From Sphingobacteriaceae bacterium (lineage in GTDB: Bacteria; Bacteroidota; Bacteroidia; B-17B0; Aurantibacillaceae), in the NCBI GenBank assembly GCA_016715905.1, contig JADJXI010000004.1, positions 62,001 through 126,000 of the forward strand: a stretch of DNA of 64,000 nt, given 5' to 3'. Position numbers and translations under genes: made by a program. Below are positions 17,976 to 27,774 of the stretch, piece by piece; position 1 is the stretch's first letter, and each line of letters starts with the position of its first letter. The notes under the pieces are model-generated. The model saw only the letters and a list, made by a program, of their open reading frames with translations. It did no database searches and was not told the DNA's origin.

Positions 17976-17979
17976 GAAT

Positions 17980-18894
17980 ATGGCAGACTGGACGGTTTTT
18001 TATTCCGGTTTTAAACGTTATTTACAATTAGAAAAATCCTTATCAGAGAATACAATTGATGCCTATCTTGGAGATTTAAAAAAACTTCAGACCTTTTCAG
18101 AATCCAACTACAAACATTCCTCTCCACTTTTATTTACCTATAAACAACTTGCGAAATTTGTTGAATGGGTAGCAGAAATGGGATTTTCGGATACTACACA
18201 AGCTCGTGTTGTATCGGGCATCAAGACTTTTTATAAATATTTGGTTTTAGAAGATGAATTGAAAAGTTCGCCGGCAGAATTACTTGAAAAACCAAAAATC
18301 ACTCGTAAACTGCCAACACCTCTTACAATTCAGGAAATCGATAAAATGATAGCGTCAATTGATTTGAGTAAACCCGGTGGAGAACGGAATAGCAGCATTT
18401 TGGAAACCATGTATAGTTGTGGTTTACGTGTGAGTGAATTGGTGGATTTACGAATTAGTCAAATGCATTTAAGCGAAGATTTTATAAAAGTAAAGGGAAA
18501 AGGAAAAAAAGAACGTTTAATTCCTATTGGTAAACCGGCTGCTAAAAAAATTGATGCTTATATGAGAAATGAAAGATCTACTCTTTCCGTCAAAAAGGGC
18601 AATGAAGATTTTGTTTATTTGAATAGGAGGGGGAGTAAACTAAGTAGGGTAATGGTATTTTATATTATTAAAGAATTGGCAGAAAAAGCCGGTATCAAAA
18701 AACAATTAAGTCCGCATACATTTAGGCATTCTTTTGCTTCTCACTTGGTTGAAGGGGGTGCAGATTTGAGGGCTGTGCAAGAGATGTTGGGACATTCAAG
18801 TATAACTACAACGGAAATTTATACGCACTTAGATAAACAATATTTACGCGACAATATTTTAAGTTTCCACCCCCGAAATAAAAACGAATTATAA
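17980..18894 (+). CDS. xerD: site-specific tyrosine recombinase XerD
   Basis: Resolves chromosome dimers at dif with XerC and FtsK. The 304-residue length is normal. An N-terminal SAM-like core-binding domain covers about residues 1-90 (SLSENTIDAYLGDLKKL), and the catalytic domain follows. Catalytic residues are visible in GLRVSEL (Arg near 150), KGKGKKER (Lys), HTFRHSF (His and Arg near 246-249), LGHSS (His) and TTEIYTHLDKQYLRD (nucleophilic Tyr). The NILSFHPR tail is typical of Bacteroidota XerD. No neighbouring integron, phage or dif-like sequence was seen, which supports a housekeeping role. Confidence 0.88.
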   Translation: MADWTVFYSGFKRYLQLEKSLSENTIDAYLGDLKKLQTFSESNYKHSSPLLFTYKQLAKFVEWVAEMGFSDTTQARVVSGIKTFYKYLVLEDELKSSPAELLEKPKITRKLPTPLTIQEIDKMIASIDLSKPGGERNSSILETMYSCGLRVSELVDLRISQMHLSEDFIKVKGKGKKERLIPIGKPAAKKIDAYMRNERSTLSVKKGNEDFVYLNRRGSKLSRVMVFYIIKELAEKAGIKKQLSPHTFRHSFASHLVEGGADLRAVQEMLGHSSITTTEIYTHLDKQYLRDNILSFHPRNKNEL

Positions 18895-19620
18895 AAGCTT
18901 AAAATACTTTTGACAACTCAGTAATTGTAAAGATTTTCCGAATTTTAATTGTTGTGCTCTTTTGGTGAATTCGGCAGCAGTGTCAAATTCTTCTTTTTCT
19001 CCCGAATTTAAAAAATAGATAATATACCGATGTTTATTTTTTTCGGTATCGTATTTAATTTTCGCAATAAAAATATTCTGATCAAAATTAAATTCAACAA
19101 TATTAATTATTCCGGTGTGCACCTCACCATTATCCGATTGGTCAAACTTTACAACTTCAGATTCGTTATACAGATATCCGTTATCCAAACTATCTGTGCA
19201 ATGTATGGCAAACGGATAAACCAGGGGCAAACGATAATAATCTTGAAATCCCAAATAGGTGTAGAATTGTGAAGGGATTGCATTTTTATGCTCCGGTTTT
19301 TCAATCATTTTTAAGTATTGGATTTGTTTGGATTGTGCGGTATCGGCTCTTTTATAGCTTTTATTTGCAAAAGTGGTATCAATATTCATTTCAAAACTAT
19401 GCTCTAAGTCACTCACAAAATTTCTTGCTTTATGGGTAATTTTCTGTACTAAAAGGAATATAATAAGAAGAAGTAAAAGTAGAGATGCTAAAAATCCGGA
19501 TAGCCAAATGAATTTACCTTTTTTATTGTTTGCGAAATAAATGATACTAAATACAGAGCACACTAGGGTAAGTGTTCCTAAAATAAAAATTCCAAAAAAA
19601 TAAAATAAACCACCTAACAT
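18889..19620 (-). CDS. hypothetical membrane protein, 243 aa
   Basis: Two N-terminal hydrophobic segments, at about residues 4-30 and 37-60, anchor a mostly hydrophilic domain of about 180 residues. That domain is rich in Tyr, Phe and Asp. The C-terminus has FNFDQNIFIAKIKYDTEK and a last helix with a Cys. No known motif was recognised. The 3' end overlaps xerD by 6 bp (convergent) and the 5' end is 1 bp from the carboxylase stop, so it may be the last gene of the TerC-carboxylase unit. Confidence 0.6.
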   Translation of the reverse strand: MLGGLFYFFGIFILGTLTLVCSVFSIIYFANNKKGKFIWLSGFLASLLLLLLIIFLLVQKITHKARNFVSDLEHSFEMNIDTTFANKSYKRADTAQSKQIQYLKMIEKPEHKNAIPSQFYTYLGFQDYYRLPLVYPFAIHCTDSLDNGYLYNESEVVKFDQSDNGEVHTGIINIVEFNFDQNIFIAKIKYDTEKNKHRYIIYFLNSGEKEEFDTAAEFTKRAQQLKFGKSLQLLSCQKYFKLL

Positions 19621-19621
19621 T

Positions 19622-21163
19622 TTACAAAGGCATATTTCCGTGTTTTTTCTTTGGAAGTTTATCTACTTTATTTTCCAGCATTTTAAATGCTTTTATCAAT
19701 TTAATTCTTGTGTTTTCGGGTTTTATTACTTCATCCACAAAACCTCTTTCAGCTGCACGATAAGGATTAGCAAACATTTCTTTGTAAATATTTTCTTTCT
19801 CTTTTAGCTTAGCCTCTTTATCTTTCGCTTCAGCAATTTCACCTTTAAAAATAATTTCAGCAGCTCCTTTCGCGCCCATAACTGCAATTTCTGCAGTTGG
19901 CCAGGCATAATTCATATCTGCTCCAATGTGTTTGCTATTCATTACATCATAAGCACCGCCATATGCTTTTCTTGTGATTACGGTAATGCGCGGCACGGTA
20001 GCTTCACTAAACGCGTATAATAATTTAGCTCCATTGCTGATAATTCCGTTCCATTCTTGATCTGTTCCCGGTAAAAATCCCGGTACATCTTCAAATACCA
20101 AGAGAGGTATATTAAAGGAATCGCAAAAGCGAACAAAACGAGCAGCTTTTGTAGAAGAATGAATATCTAATACACCGGCTAATACGGCAGGTTGATTGGC
20201 AACAATTCCAATACTTTTTCCGGCTAAGCGCGCAAAGCCTACTACAATATTTTCGGCAAATAATTTATGTACTTCCAAAAAAGTTCCTTCATCAATTATT
20301 TCTGTAATAACATCTCGCATATCATAGGGCTGATTTGGATTTTCAGGTATGATGCTGTTTAATGCGGGTCGTGATTCATTTCCTATTGTATAAGGTAAGG
20401 AAGGAGCATCTTCTTCGCAATTCTGCGGCATGTACGATAAAAGTTGTTTGATGTGATTGATGGCTTCCACTTCATTAGCGCATGCAAAATGAGTTACTCC
20501 GCTTTTACTGGCATGTGTAATTGCTCCGCCTAACTCTTCGCTACTTACTTCTTCATGAGTTACTGTTTTCACAACATTAGGCCCGGTTACAAACATATAA
20601 CTGGTATTTTCAACCATTAAAATAAAATCGGTAATAGCAGGACTGTAAACCGCTCCGCCGGCGCATGGACCCATAATAGCAGAAAGTTGAGGAATAACAC
20701 CGCTGCTTCTCACGTTTCTGTAAAATATATCCGCATATCCTCCCAAAGAAACAACTCCTTCTTGAATTCGAGCTCCGCCACTATCATTTAGCCCGATAAC
20801 CGGAGAACCGTTTTGCATAGCTAAATCCATAATCTTACAAATTTTTTCGGCGTGAGTTTCGCTCAAGCTACCTCCAAATACAGTAAAATCCTGTGAGAAA
20901 ACATAAACTAATCTTCCGTTAATTGTGCCATATCCGGTTACAACCCCATCGCCTAAATATTTTTCTTTATCTAATCCGAAATCAGAACTACGGTGAGTAA
21001 CTAACATTCCAATTTCTTCAAAAGAATTTTCATCCAATAAAAAATGAATTCGCTCTCTGGCGGTTAATTTGTTTTTTTTATGTTGGGCGTCTATCCGTTT
21101 TTGACCTCCGCCCAGTATAGCTTCATTTTTTTTCTCTTCGAGAATTTTTATTTTGTTATCCAT
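19622..21163 (-). CDS. acyl-CoA carboxylase carboxyltransferase (beta) subunit
   Basis: A 513-residue cytoplasmic carboxyltransferase of the propionyl-CoA/methylmalonyl family. It transfers a carboxyl group between biotin and acyl-CoA. Family marks include [17 protein letters not shown], the oxyanion motifs [10 protein letters not shown] and [12 protein letters not shown] in the N-terminal half, [15 protein letters not shown], and [14 protein letters not shown] plus [17 protein letters not shown] in the C-terminal half. No biotin carboxylase or biotin carrier gene is nearby, so the acyl specificity (propionyl-CoA most likely) is uncertain. It overlaps the upstream terC-like gene by 8 bp. Confidence 0.92.
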   Translation of the reverse strand: MDNKIKILEEKKNEAILGGGQKRIDAQHKKNKLTARERIHFLLDENSFEEIGMLVTHRSSDFGLDKEKYLGDGVVTGYGTINGRLVYVFSQDFTVFGGSLSETHAEKICKIMDLAMQNGSPVIGLNDSGGARIQEGVVSLGGYADIFYRNVRSSGVIPQLSAIMGPCAGGAVYSPAITDFILMVENTSYMFVTGPNVVKTVTHEEVSSEELGGAITHASKSGVTHFACANEVEAINHIKQLLSYMPQNCEEDAPSLPYTIGNESRPALNSIIPENPNQPYDMRDVITEIIDEGTFLEVHKLFAENIVVGFARLAGKSIGIVANQPAVLAGVLDIHSSTKAARFVRFCDSFNIPLLVFEDVPGFLPGTDQEWNGIISNGAKLLYAFSEATVPRITVITRKAYGGAYDVMNSKHIGADMNYAWPTAEIAVMGAKGAAEIIFKGEIAEAKDKEAKLKEKENIYKEMFANPYRAAERGFVDEVIKPENTRIKLIKAFKMLENKVDKLPKKKHGNMPL

Positions 21164-21947
21164 TTATATCATTTTTTAATGAATTGATATCTTCCAGCGT
21201 ATTGCTCCGCAATTGAACCGGATTTGTTTTTTTTCTAAATCGTAAATTTAATAACTCTACTATAAAACTAAAAGCCATTGCAAAATAGATATAACCCTTT
21301 GGAATATGGATATTTTCAACATGAATACCTTCAATAACCAATAAAACGGCAATGAGAACTAAAAAGGAAAGAGCTAATATTTTAAAAGTAGGGTGTTTAT
21401 TTATAAAGGACGCAATTTTTGGAGAATAATAAAACATAACAATCATGCTAATTAAAACTGCGGTGGCCATTATTGGTAATTTATTGGCCATTCCTATTGC
21501 CGTAATTATTCCATCCATACTAAAAACCAAATCGATTAAAAGAATTTGAATAATGATAGCCTTAAATCCTTTTTTTAAATTGGTTTTAGCTTCTTCTCCT
21601 TCTTCATTAGCACCTTCTACTTTATTATGAATTTCCAAGGTACTGTTCACGAGTAAAAATAAACCTCCCCCTAACATAATTAAATCTTTGAGTTGAACAG
21701 GATGATTAAATAAATTAAATAAAACCGATTCACCCTTTATTAAAAACACCAAAATGAATAATAAAGAAATGCGCATGATGATACCACTCACCATCCAAAT
21801 CATACTTGCTTTTTTAGCGTCTGAAGTATTTAATCTGCTCATGACAATGGAAACGAATATAACATTGTCAATACCTAACAGAATTTCCATTACGGTTAAA
21901 CTCAACAAACTCAATACTGATTCTATAGTGAATATACCTTCAAACAT
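21156..21947 (-). CDS. TerC family membrane protein
   Basis: A 263-residue inner-membrane protein with about seven hydrophobic segments. The two conserved acidic intramembrane motifs of the TerC/Alx family are present: [12 protein letters not shown] near residue 25 and [15 protein letters not shown] near residue 140. An acidic cytoplasmic loop ([17 protein letters not shown]) separates the halves. Family members are linked to tellurite resistance or Mn2+ export to extracytoplasmic enzymes. No other ter gene is present, so a metal-export role is the more likely inference. Confidence 0.88.
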   Translation of the reverse strand: MFEGIFTIESVLSLLSLTVMEILLGIDNVIFVSIVMSRLNTSDAKKASMIWMVSGIIMRISLLFILVFLIKGESVLFNLFNHPVQLKDLIMLGGGLFLLVNSTLEIHNKVEGANEEGEEAKTNLKKGFKAIIIQILLIDLVFSMDGIITAIGMANKLPIMATAVLISMIVMFYYSPKIASFINKHPTFKILALSFLVLIAVLLVIEGIHVENIHIPKGYIYFAMAFSFIVELLNLRFRKKTNPVQLRSNTLEDINSLKNDING

Positions 21948-22039
21948 GTGTAAAAAATTACCGGATTAAAATAAGTGAAAAAAAAGTAATAAAGAGCGGG
22001 AATAAGAACAATTAATTAAAAGAAATCAATAAAAATCTA

Positions 22040-23113
22040 TTAGTTTTTATTTTCTTTCATGTAATTACGCCACATCACCAAGAAACTACTCATATCGTTT
22101 GGAAGTTCACTATCAAAAAATAATTTTTTATTAGTGAATGGGTGTGTTATTCCCAGTGTTTTAGCGTGCAAGGCGTGGCGGGGTAAAGTTTCAAAACATT
22201 TTTGAATGAATTGTTTGTATTTTCCACTATTTACTCCTTTTAATATTGCATCTCCTCCGTATTCCCAATCGTTAAATATGGGATGTCCAATACTTTTAAA
22301 ATGTACCCTAATTTGATGCGTTCTCCCGGTTTCCAGCGTACATTCTACCAGATTTATATATCCCAAGCGTTCAATTACTTTATAATGTGTAACCGCATGT
22401 TTGCCGTGTTCACTTCCTTCAGGGAAAGGTGCCATTACTTTTCTGTTTTTTAAATCACGTCCTACATTACAAATAATCGTCCCTTCTTCTTGTTTTAAAT
22501 CACCCCATACAATTGCATTGTATTTTCTATCCATTTTGCGATCGTATAATTCTTTAGAAAGTTTCATCATGGCCAATTCAGTTTTGGCAATAACCAATAA
22601 ACCCGAAGTGTTTTTATCTATTCGGTGTACCAACCCGGGCCGTTCCAGATAAACATCGTTGTTTAATTTCGTTCTGTTTTTGGGAAGATTTTGAAAATGC
22701 CAGGCCAAGGCATTTACCAAAGTTCCTCTGTAGTTTCCATAGGCAGGATGTACCACCATGCCGGGTTCTTTATTTACAATGGCCAAATGATCATCTTCAT
22801 AAATTATATTAATTGGAATGTTTTCCGGAACAACTTCTATATCCCTCGGCGGAACAGTTAATACAATAGAAATTTCATCGAATGGTTTAATGCGGTAATT
22901 AGATTTTGCGGGTTTGCCATTTACACGTACAAATCCGGCTTCGCAAGCGTTTTGAATTTTTGTTCGGGTTGTGTTAGAAATTCGAATTAAAATAAATTTA
23001 TCAAGCCGAAGCATTACCTGGCCTTTGTCTACTTTTATATTGTGATGTTCAAATAATTCCTGTGCATCCTCTGATGAATTTTCATCAATTTCATTATCTT
23101 CTGTTACTTTCAC
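22040..23113 (-). CDS. RluA family pseudouridine synthase
   Basis: Isomerises uridine to pseudouridine in rRNA or tRNA. The 357 residues comprise an acidic N-terminal tail of about 30 residues, an S4 RNA-binding domain (LDKFILIRISNTTRTKIQNAC, about residues 35-90), and the catalytic domain with HRIDKNTSGLLVIAK, which carries the catalytic Asp near residue 165. TGRTHQIRVHFKSIGHPIFND follows. It resembles RluD most, but the exact target is not decidable. The start is GTG; an out-of-frame ATG 6 bp upstream opens only three codons. It lies in a run with the T9SS cargo and PASTA genes. Confidence 0.92.
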   Translation of the reverse strand: MKVTEDNEIDENSSEDAQELFEHHNIKVDKGQVMLRLDKFILIRISNTTRTKIQNACEAGFVRVNGKPAKSNYRIKPFDEISIVLTVPPRDIEVVPENIPINIIYEDDHLAIVNKEPGMVVHPAYGNYRGTLVNALAWHFQNLPKNRTKLNNDVYLERPGLVHRIDKNTSGLLVIAKTELAMMKLSKELYDRKMDRKYNAIVWGDLKQEEGTIICNVGRDLKNRKVMAPFPEGSEHGKHAVTHYKVIERLGYINLVECTLETGRTHQIRVHFKSIGHPIFNDWEYGGDAILKGVNSGKYKQFIQKCFETLPRHALHAKTLGITHPFTNKKLFFDSELPNDMSSFLVMWRNYMKENKN

Positions 23114-23143
23114 AGGTTCATTTACAATATTAAATTAGCTTCT

Positions 23144-25069
23144 TTAGTGTTGGATGATGATTTTTTGATGTTGCGAATTTTGCTCATCATTTATTTGCAG
23201 GAAATAAACCCCGGATTCAATTTGTGATACATTTACGGCAACTTGATTTCCAAAAAAAGAATTTTTTAAAATTAATTTCCCGGTTATATCAAATAATTCA
23301 TATTGAATAAGGGTTTTATTGTTTTGAGTAATGTAAATGATATCATGGGATGGATTTGGAAAAACACGAAATAAATTTATTACGTTTTTATTTTCAGAAA
23401 GTCCAACGGGAGGGGGAATAACCCTTCCAAATACCGGGTGTATCATGATAGATCCGGGAATCGTGGATTGTGTCCAGCCACTTCCTGAATCAAAAAATAA
23501 ATAATTACTGTGATTTAAGTTCCGATCGAAACCTACTCCAATTCCCGTTGAAATTTTTTGTTTAAATCCGATGTAATATTCTCCCGGCGGAAGTATAAGG
23601 GGTGTAGTGAGTGTATAATCCGGCGTAACATTAACCCCCGCTTTTAAATAAATTACTTTCATTGAACTATCCTGAAGTAATAACGGTCCGGGAAAGCCAC
23701 CTAAATCAGCATATACTTGTAATTGAAAAGAAGCTGATTCTGCACTTTGCATATTTCCAATGGGATCAAAATAAATCCGAACAGATCGTAAGGTATCGCT
23801 AAAGTTCAAATTAAATTTTACAGCCATTTTACCAAATGCGCCATTTATGTAATAGGCCGCTTCAGCACTTCCGTCGTCGTATGCGTAATAATTTTTAAAG
23901 GTTTGGCGTTGAATTACGGTATCATTTTCGGGACAAAAATCAGCAGAAATTCCATCCGTAAATAAGTAATGCTTGAGGGTGAAATCTACGCTATCTGAAA
24001 ATGTATTGAAAGTATAAGTAAAAGCGGGAAACCTGTGTTGATTATCAGTACTCCAACCAAAATATTTAAATCGTTTAAAATTCGGGATAGCTCCTCCATC
24101 ATAATTATCAATTGCTAGTCCGTTTTGGTACATGGCGTAACGATAACTCATATTGGGAATAGTAATTCCGGAATTGCTTCTAATAAATACATTTAAATTA
24201 TTGGCCCGCTCTTCGGGTTTATATTGATGCCAGGGCATGGTAGCATATCTTTTTAGCAAAGGACTCGGAACATATCCAAAACTGATATCATTATAAGTGG
24301 TATCGCCAATAATTGTTCTTCCTTTATTTAAATACACGTAATCTAAATGCCATTCGTCAAAATCACCGGATGTAGTAGCCTTATTTCTAAATCTGAATTT
24401 AAATCCGTCTTTAAAATAATAAGCCGAATCTAACATTACAAAACCTCTTTTGAATACGGTATCGTTGATGTTGGCATTGGCATTTCCTTTTGAATGCCAT
24501 ATATTATTATTCCAAACACCAGCGGTTGGGTTGTAAAAATCAAGAATGAGTGAATCTATTATTTCCGGCGAATCTCCAAATCCTCTGGCTTGATAATAAA
24601 AGGATAATCCAACGCTATCAGAAGCTTGTAAAGTTTGTGCGCCCGATGTTAATAAATTAATGGGTTTTGATGTTAAGGTATCAGCTGGGTACGTTAGAGC
24701 GGTGTTTAAAATATAGGGTGTATACGGATAACCCATTTTATTGAGCCCGTCGAATGTAGCAACTCCAACACTTGGTGGTGCTGTACCGTGCCCGGTATTC
24801 ACATGTGTGCTGGAATCGCTCCATAAATTCTGATCCGGAAAATTACCGGTTGCCGCATAATAAAAATCATCCTTAAAAGGTAAATTTATGCTGGCTGCAT
24901 TTTTTTTATTTGCAATCTCGTTTTGACTATTATTTAATTTAAGGTCCTGATAAAATAAATTTATGTTGCCATTAAGCGGTCTTAATTCTTCCTGCGCTTT
25001 AGAATTAAACGAAGCTAAAATAAGTAAGTGTGTTACAAAATAAATATTTTTTCTATTCTTCTTCATCAA
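23144..25069 (-). CDS. secreted protein with T9SS type A sorting domain, 641 aa
   Basis: T9SS cargo with a signal peptide (MMKKNRKNIYFVTHLLILASFNSKA). A large body of beta-rich sequence contains no catalytic motif I recognise. The region LPFKDDFYYAATGNFPDQNLWSDSST, with SLILDFYNPTAGVWNN later, resembles the jelly-roll-like MAM/concanavalin folds seen in Bacteroidota cargo. The type A sorting domain covers about residues 565-641: FRVFPNPSHDIIYI, LFDITGKLILKNSF, VSQIESGVYFLQI, then a Lys/His-rich end. The gene overlaps the PASTA gene upstream by 17 bp, which suggests translational coupling. Confidence 0.85.
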   Translation of the reverse strand: MMKKNRKNIYFVTHLLILASFNSKAQEELRPLNGNINLFYQDLKLNNSQNEIANKKNAASINLPFKDDFYYAATGNFPDQNLWSDSSTHVNTGHGTAPPSVGVATFDGLNKMGYPYTPYILNTALTYPADTLTSKPINLLTSGAQTLQASDSVGLSFYYQARGFGDSPEIIDSLILDFYNPTAGVWNNNIWHSKGNANANINDTVFKRGFVMLDSAYYFKDGFKFRFRNKATTSGDFDEWHLDYVYLNKGRTIIGDTTYNDISFGYVPSPLLKRYATMPWHQYKPEERANNLNVFIRSNSGITIPNMSYRYAMYQNGLAIDNYDGGAIPNFKRFKYFGWSTDNQHRFPAFTYTFNTFSDSVDFTLKHYLFTDGISADFCPENDTVIQRQTFKNYYAYDDGSAEAAYYINGAFGKMAVKFNLNFSDTLRSVRIYFDPIGNMQSAESASFQLQVYADLGGFPGPLLLQDSSMKVIYLKAGVNVTPDYTLTTPLILPPGEYYIGFKQKISTGIGVGFDRNLNHSNYLFFDSGSGWTQSTIPGSIMIHPVFGRVIPPPVGLSENKNVINLFRVFPNPSHDIIYITQNNKTLIQYELFDITGKLILKNSFFGNQVAVNVSQIESGVYFLQINDEQNSQHQKIIIQH

Positions 25070-25667
25070 AATTTATATCATCCGCCTTAGTAGTATCATT
25101 TGGAAGGGCATTGTAATTATTATCTTTAACGCCTACTACCAAATTAATTTTACTTCCTTTTAAAACCTTATCCCCTTCGTTAATATCTTTTCCGTCTATT
25201 TGCTGACCTACAACACATCCATTGCAATCGGCATTTATTGTAATAACTTTTCCTAATTTTAGCCCATAGGAAGAGATAATTAATCGCGCCTGCCTTTCAC
25301 TTCTATCAATAAGCTTTGGCATTTCAATGGCCGGAGGAACTAATCCGGTAACGTATAAGTAAACGGTTCTATTGTGTTTTACTTTACTTAAAGCTTCAGG
25401 ATCTTGCCTTAATACAATTCCAGCTTTTTCTTTAGGGTCGTAAATGCTATCGATAATTTCAAAATGTATATTTTTATCGGAAGAAAAGTTTTCCAGATTT
25501 CGAAGTTCAAGGCCTTTAAAGTCAGGAACTTGAACAAAATCAGCATGTTCCGTATAAATGGAAAGCCATTTAATAACACCTAAAAAAATGCCCACTAATA
25601 CAATAGTAATTAAACCTAAATGAATAAAAAAGGGCTTGGACTTTATAAAGCTAAACATGTCTTTCAT
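25053..25667 (-). CDS. PASTA domain-containing membrane protein
   Basis: A 204-residue protein with a short cytoplasmic tail, one membrane segment (about residues 13-36) and two to three extracytoplasmic PASTA domains. These carry characteristic segments such as VQVPDFKGLELRNLENF, GIVLRQDPEALSKVKHNRTVYLYV and IEMPKLIDRSERQARLIISSYGLKLGKV, then a further half-unit. PASTA domains bind peptidoglycan or penicillin-binding-protein partners. There is no kinase or transpeptidase domain, which is usual for Bacteroidota. The acidic C-terminus overlaps the next cargo gene. Confidence 0.88.
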   Translation of the reverse strand: MKDMFSFIKSKPFFIHLGLITIVLVGIFLGVIKWLSIYTEHADFVQVPDFKGLELRNLENFSSDKNIHFEIIDSIYDPKEKAGIVLRQDPEALSKVKHNRTVYLYVTGLVPPAIEMPKLIDRSERQARLIISSYGLKLGKVITINADCNGCVVGQQIDGKDINEGDKVLKGSKINLVVGVKDNNYNALPNDTTKADDINFDEEE

Positions 25668-25676
25668 TAATAAATT

Positions 25677-26102
25677 CTAAATTTCTTCGTGAACATGTTC
25701 TCTGATTACATACTTTAATACGAGCATGACCATTACACCTACAGATTGTTCGGCAACTTGCCAAACGCAATTAATTAATAGGTGATTCATGCTTAATTGT
25801 TTGGTTAATGAAATATGTATAACGGTGGCAATCATGACAAGTCCTAACCCACTTATTATTCCGGTAATTAAGGCTCTGATTATAGAGGATTCAAAACGTT
25901 TCATGAGTCGGCTTTCGAATAAAAAATACATTCCTGCACCAATCAACAAATAAGAAAAAGCGGCAAAAGTGATAAACCAAGTAAGTGGGAATTGAATTCG
26001 TTTAAAATCATTTAAAAATACACCATGCCAAACATAAAATAAGGTAAACATAGTGATTGCGGATAAAATCCAGGAAAGAAAAAATCGGATTCCAATCTTC
26101 AT
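25677..26102 (-). CDS. hypothetical integral membrane protein, 141 aa
   Basis: Four hydrophobic segments (about residues 7-27, 43-64, 76-98 and 108-131) span almost the whole protein. The second TM pair contains GIISGLGLVMIATVIHISLT, and the C-terminus is His/Glu rich (REHVHEEI). No family was recognised. It sits 9 bp upstream of the PASTA gene in the same direction, so it probably heads that unit. It is divergent from the surface operon at 26.2 kb. Confidence 0.6.
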   Translation of the reverse strand: MKIGIRFFLSWILSAITMFTLFYVWHGVFLNDFKRIQFPLTWFITFAAFSYLLIGAGMYFLFESRLMKRFESSIIRALITGIISGLGLVMIATVIHISLTKQLSMNHLLINCVWQVAEQSVGVMVMLVLKYVIREHVHEEI

Positions 26103-26183
26103 AATTTGTAGGCTTTACAAATTTAATCAATTTTGATGAAAATAGGACCTAAAAAAATAGCTAAAATGAGAGGTAAAATAAGT

Positions 26184-26191
26184 TATATTTG
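26184..26191 (+). promoter_or_regulatory. -7 box (TATATTTG) abutting the surface operon
   Basis: A perfect TAnnTTTG element ends 5 bp before the GTG start at 26197. If it is used, the transcript would begin at or within a few bases of the start codon. No convincing -33 TTTG was found at the usual distance. Confidence 0.3.
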
Positions 26192-26196
26192 TATTT

Positions 26197-27774
26197 GTGC
26201 GGTTTTTTAAAAAAACTTGGTTAATAATAGCCTTATTGCTGGCATTTTTTGCTTGTCGCAAATCAACTATCGCTACATGGGATGTAGATGTAGTGTTCCC
26301 GATTTTAAAAAGTGAGTTGAATATTAAGAATTTTTTTGGTGACACTATTTTTAAAACAGATAATAACGGTTTATTACATCTGGCGGCAACCAGAACCATT
26401 ACAGCTATTAAATTAGATTCTTTAATTAGTCTGCCTGATACCACGATTGTGACTAATTTCACTATTCCTGCAATTTCTTATACGTTAAACGCAGGGCAGT
26501 TTATAGAAAATGTATTTCTTCAACCTTCAGAATTAACTTTTAGTGTAGGTAACGGAGCACAACTCAAAACTGTTGCTATTCGAACCGGAAAGTTAAAAGT
26601 AACGTATAGTAACGGTTTAACGGAGCCTTTGCGATTAATTTACACAGTGCCAAACGCCGTAAAAAGTGGGCAATTATTTACAATAGACGATGTGATTCCT
26701 CCGGGTAATAATAGTTTAGTAAAAGAATATTCCATGAATGGATTTGTTTTCAATTTGAAAACCGGAAATTTATATAATACGGTGATTCAAACTTATTCCA
26801 TTCAAAACGCCGGTGCGCAGCCCGTTATAATTCCATTTGGTGCCGGAGTAACTGCAGAAATTAGTTATGCTGATATAGTGCCGGAATATGCCGAAGGATT
26901 TTTTGGTCAGAATGATATAGAAATAAAGGCAGACACGACCAAATTGGATATTATTAAATCGTTTACGGCTACCAATTTTATGTTAGCTGATGCTAATCTC
27001 GAATTTAGAATATTGAATGAATTTGGATGTGAATTCAGTGGTAACTTATCTGATATAAAATCAATCAATGGAAATTCAATTATTGCACTAAGCACCAATC
27101 AGCTTTCCAACTTAAACATCAATAGAGCTACCAGAAGCGGAAGTCAAATTTACCCCAGTGTAAGAACCACTTCACTCTTGGCGAATAACAGCAACATCGT
27201 TCCATTTTTATCCAATTTACCCGACAAACTTACTTATAAAGGGAATATTACTGTTAATCCTTTAGGTAATTTAAGCGGATATAACGATTTCGCCTATTAC
27301 AATACCGGAATTAAAGTTTTAGCTGACATAGATATACCTTTAAAATACAATGCTAATTCTTTTAAACTTGTTTCTACAACAAAAATTGATTTTGGAAATG
27401 TAACCCAATTGGATAATGTAAATTATGGGCAGTTTATTATCTCTGCATTAAATGGTTATCCGTTTTCAGCCAAATTGCAAGCATTTATTCTGGATAAAAA
27501 CGGAATTATATTAGATTCCTTATTTGTGAATGGTTTAAATACCATTGCCGGTGGTTCGGTGAATAATTTAAATGAGGTTATTGCATCAAGTTCTACAAAA
27601 ATCAATGTACCATTAACTCAGGAAAAAATTCAGCATTTAAAAAGTGCAGAACAGGTTAGAATTGAAACTGTTTTTATTATGCCGCCTAATCCGCCGGAAA
27701 TTAAAATACTGGAAAATTATTTAATTGATTTAAATTTAGTTGCTGAGTTAAATTACACGGCCAAAAGAAAATGA
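26197..27774 (+). CDS. predicted surface or periplasmic lipoprotein, 525 aa
   Basis: First gene of the four-gene operon. The lipoprotein signal is MRFFKKTWLIIALLLAFFACRK, with Cys20 as lipidation site. The rest is beta-rich, with many Asn, Thr and Ile, and contains no catalytic motif that I recognise. Patterns such as KLKVTYSNGLTEPLRLIYTVPN and LVSTTKIDFGNVTQLDNVNYGQ suggest repeated beta-sandwich or immunoglobulin-like units. The start is GTG; no in-frame ATG gives a signal peptide. It overlaps the following outer-membrane gene by 4 bp (ATGA), so the two are coupled. Confidence 0.7.
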   Translation: MRFFKKTWLIIALLLAFFACRKSTIATWDVDVVFPILKSELNIKNFFGDTIFKTDNNGLLHLAATRTITAIKLDSLISLPDTTIVTNFTIPAISYTLNAGQFIENVFLQPSELTFSVGNGAQLKTVAIRTGKLKVTYSNGLTEPLRLIYTVPNAVKSGQLFTIDDVIPPGNNSLVKEYSMNGFVFNLKTGNLYNTVIQTYSIQNAGAQPVIIPFGAGVTAEISYADIVPEYAEGFFGQNDIEIKADTTKLDIIKSFTATNFMLADANLEFRILNEFGCEFSGNLSDIKSINGNSIIALSTNQLSNLNINRATRSGSQIYPSVRTTSLLANNSNIVPFLSNLPDKLTYKGNITVNPLGNLSGYNDFAYYNTGIKVLADIDIPLKYNANSFKLVSTTKIDFGNVTQLDNVNYGQFIISALNGYPFSAKLQAFILDKNGIILDSLFVNGLNTIAGGSVNNLNEVIASSSTKINVPLTQEKIQHLKSAEQVRIETVFIMPPNPPEIKILENYLIDLNLVAELNYTAKRK

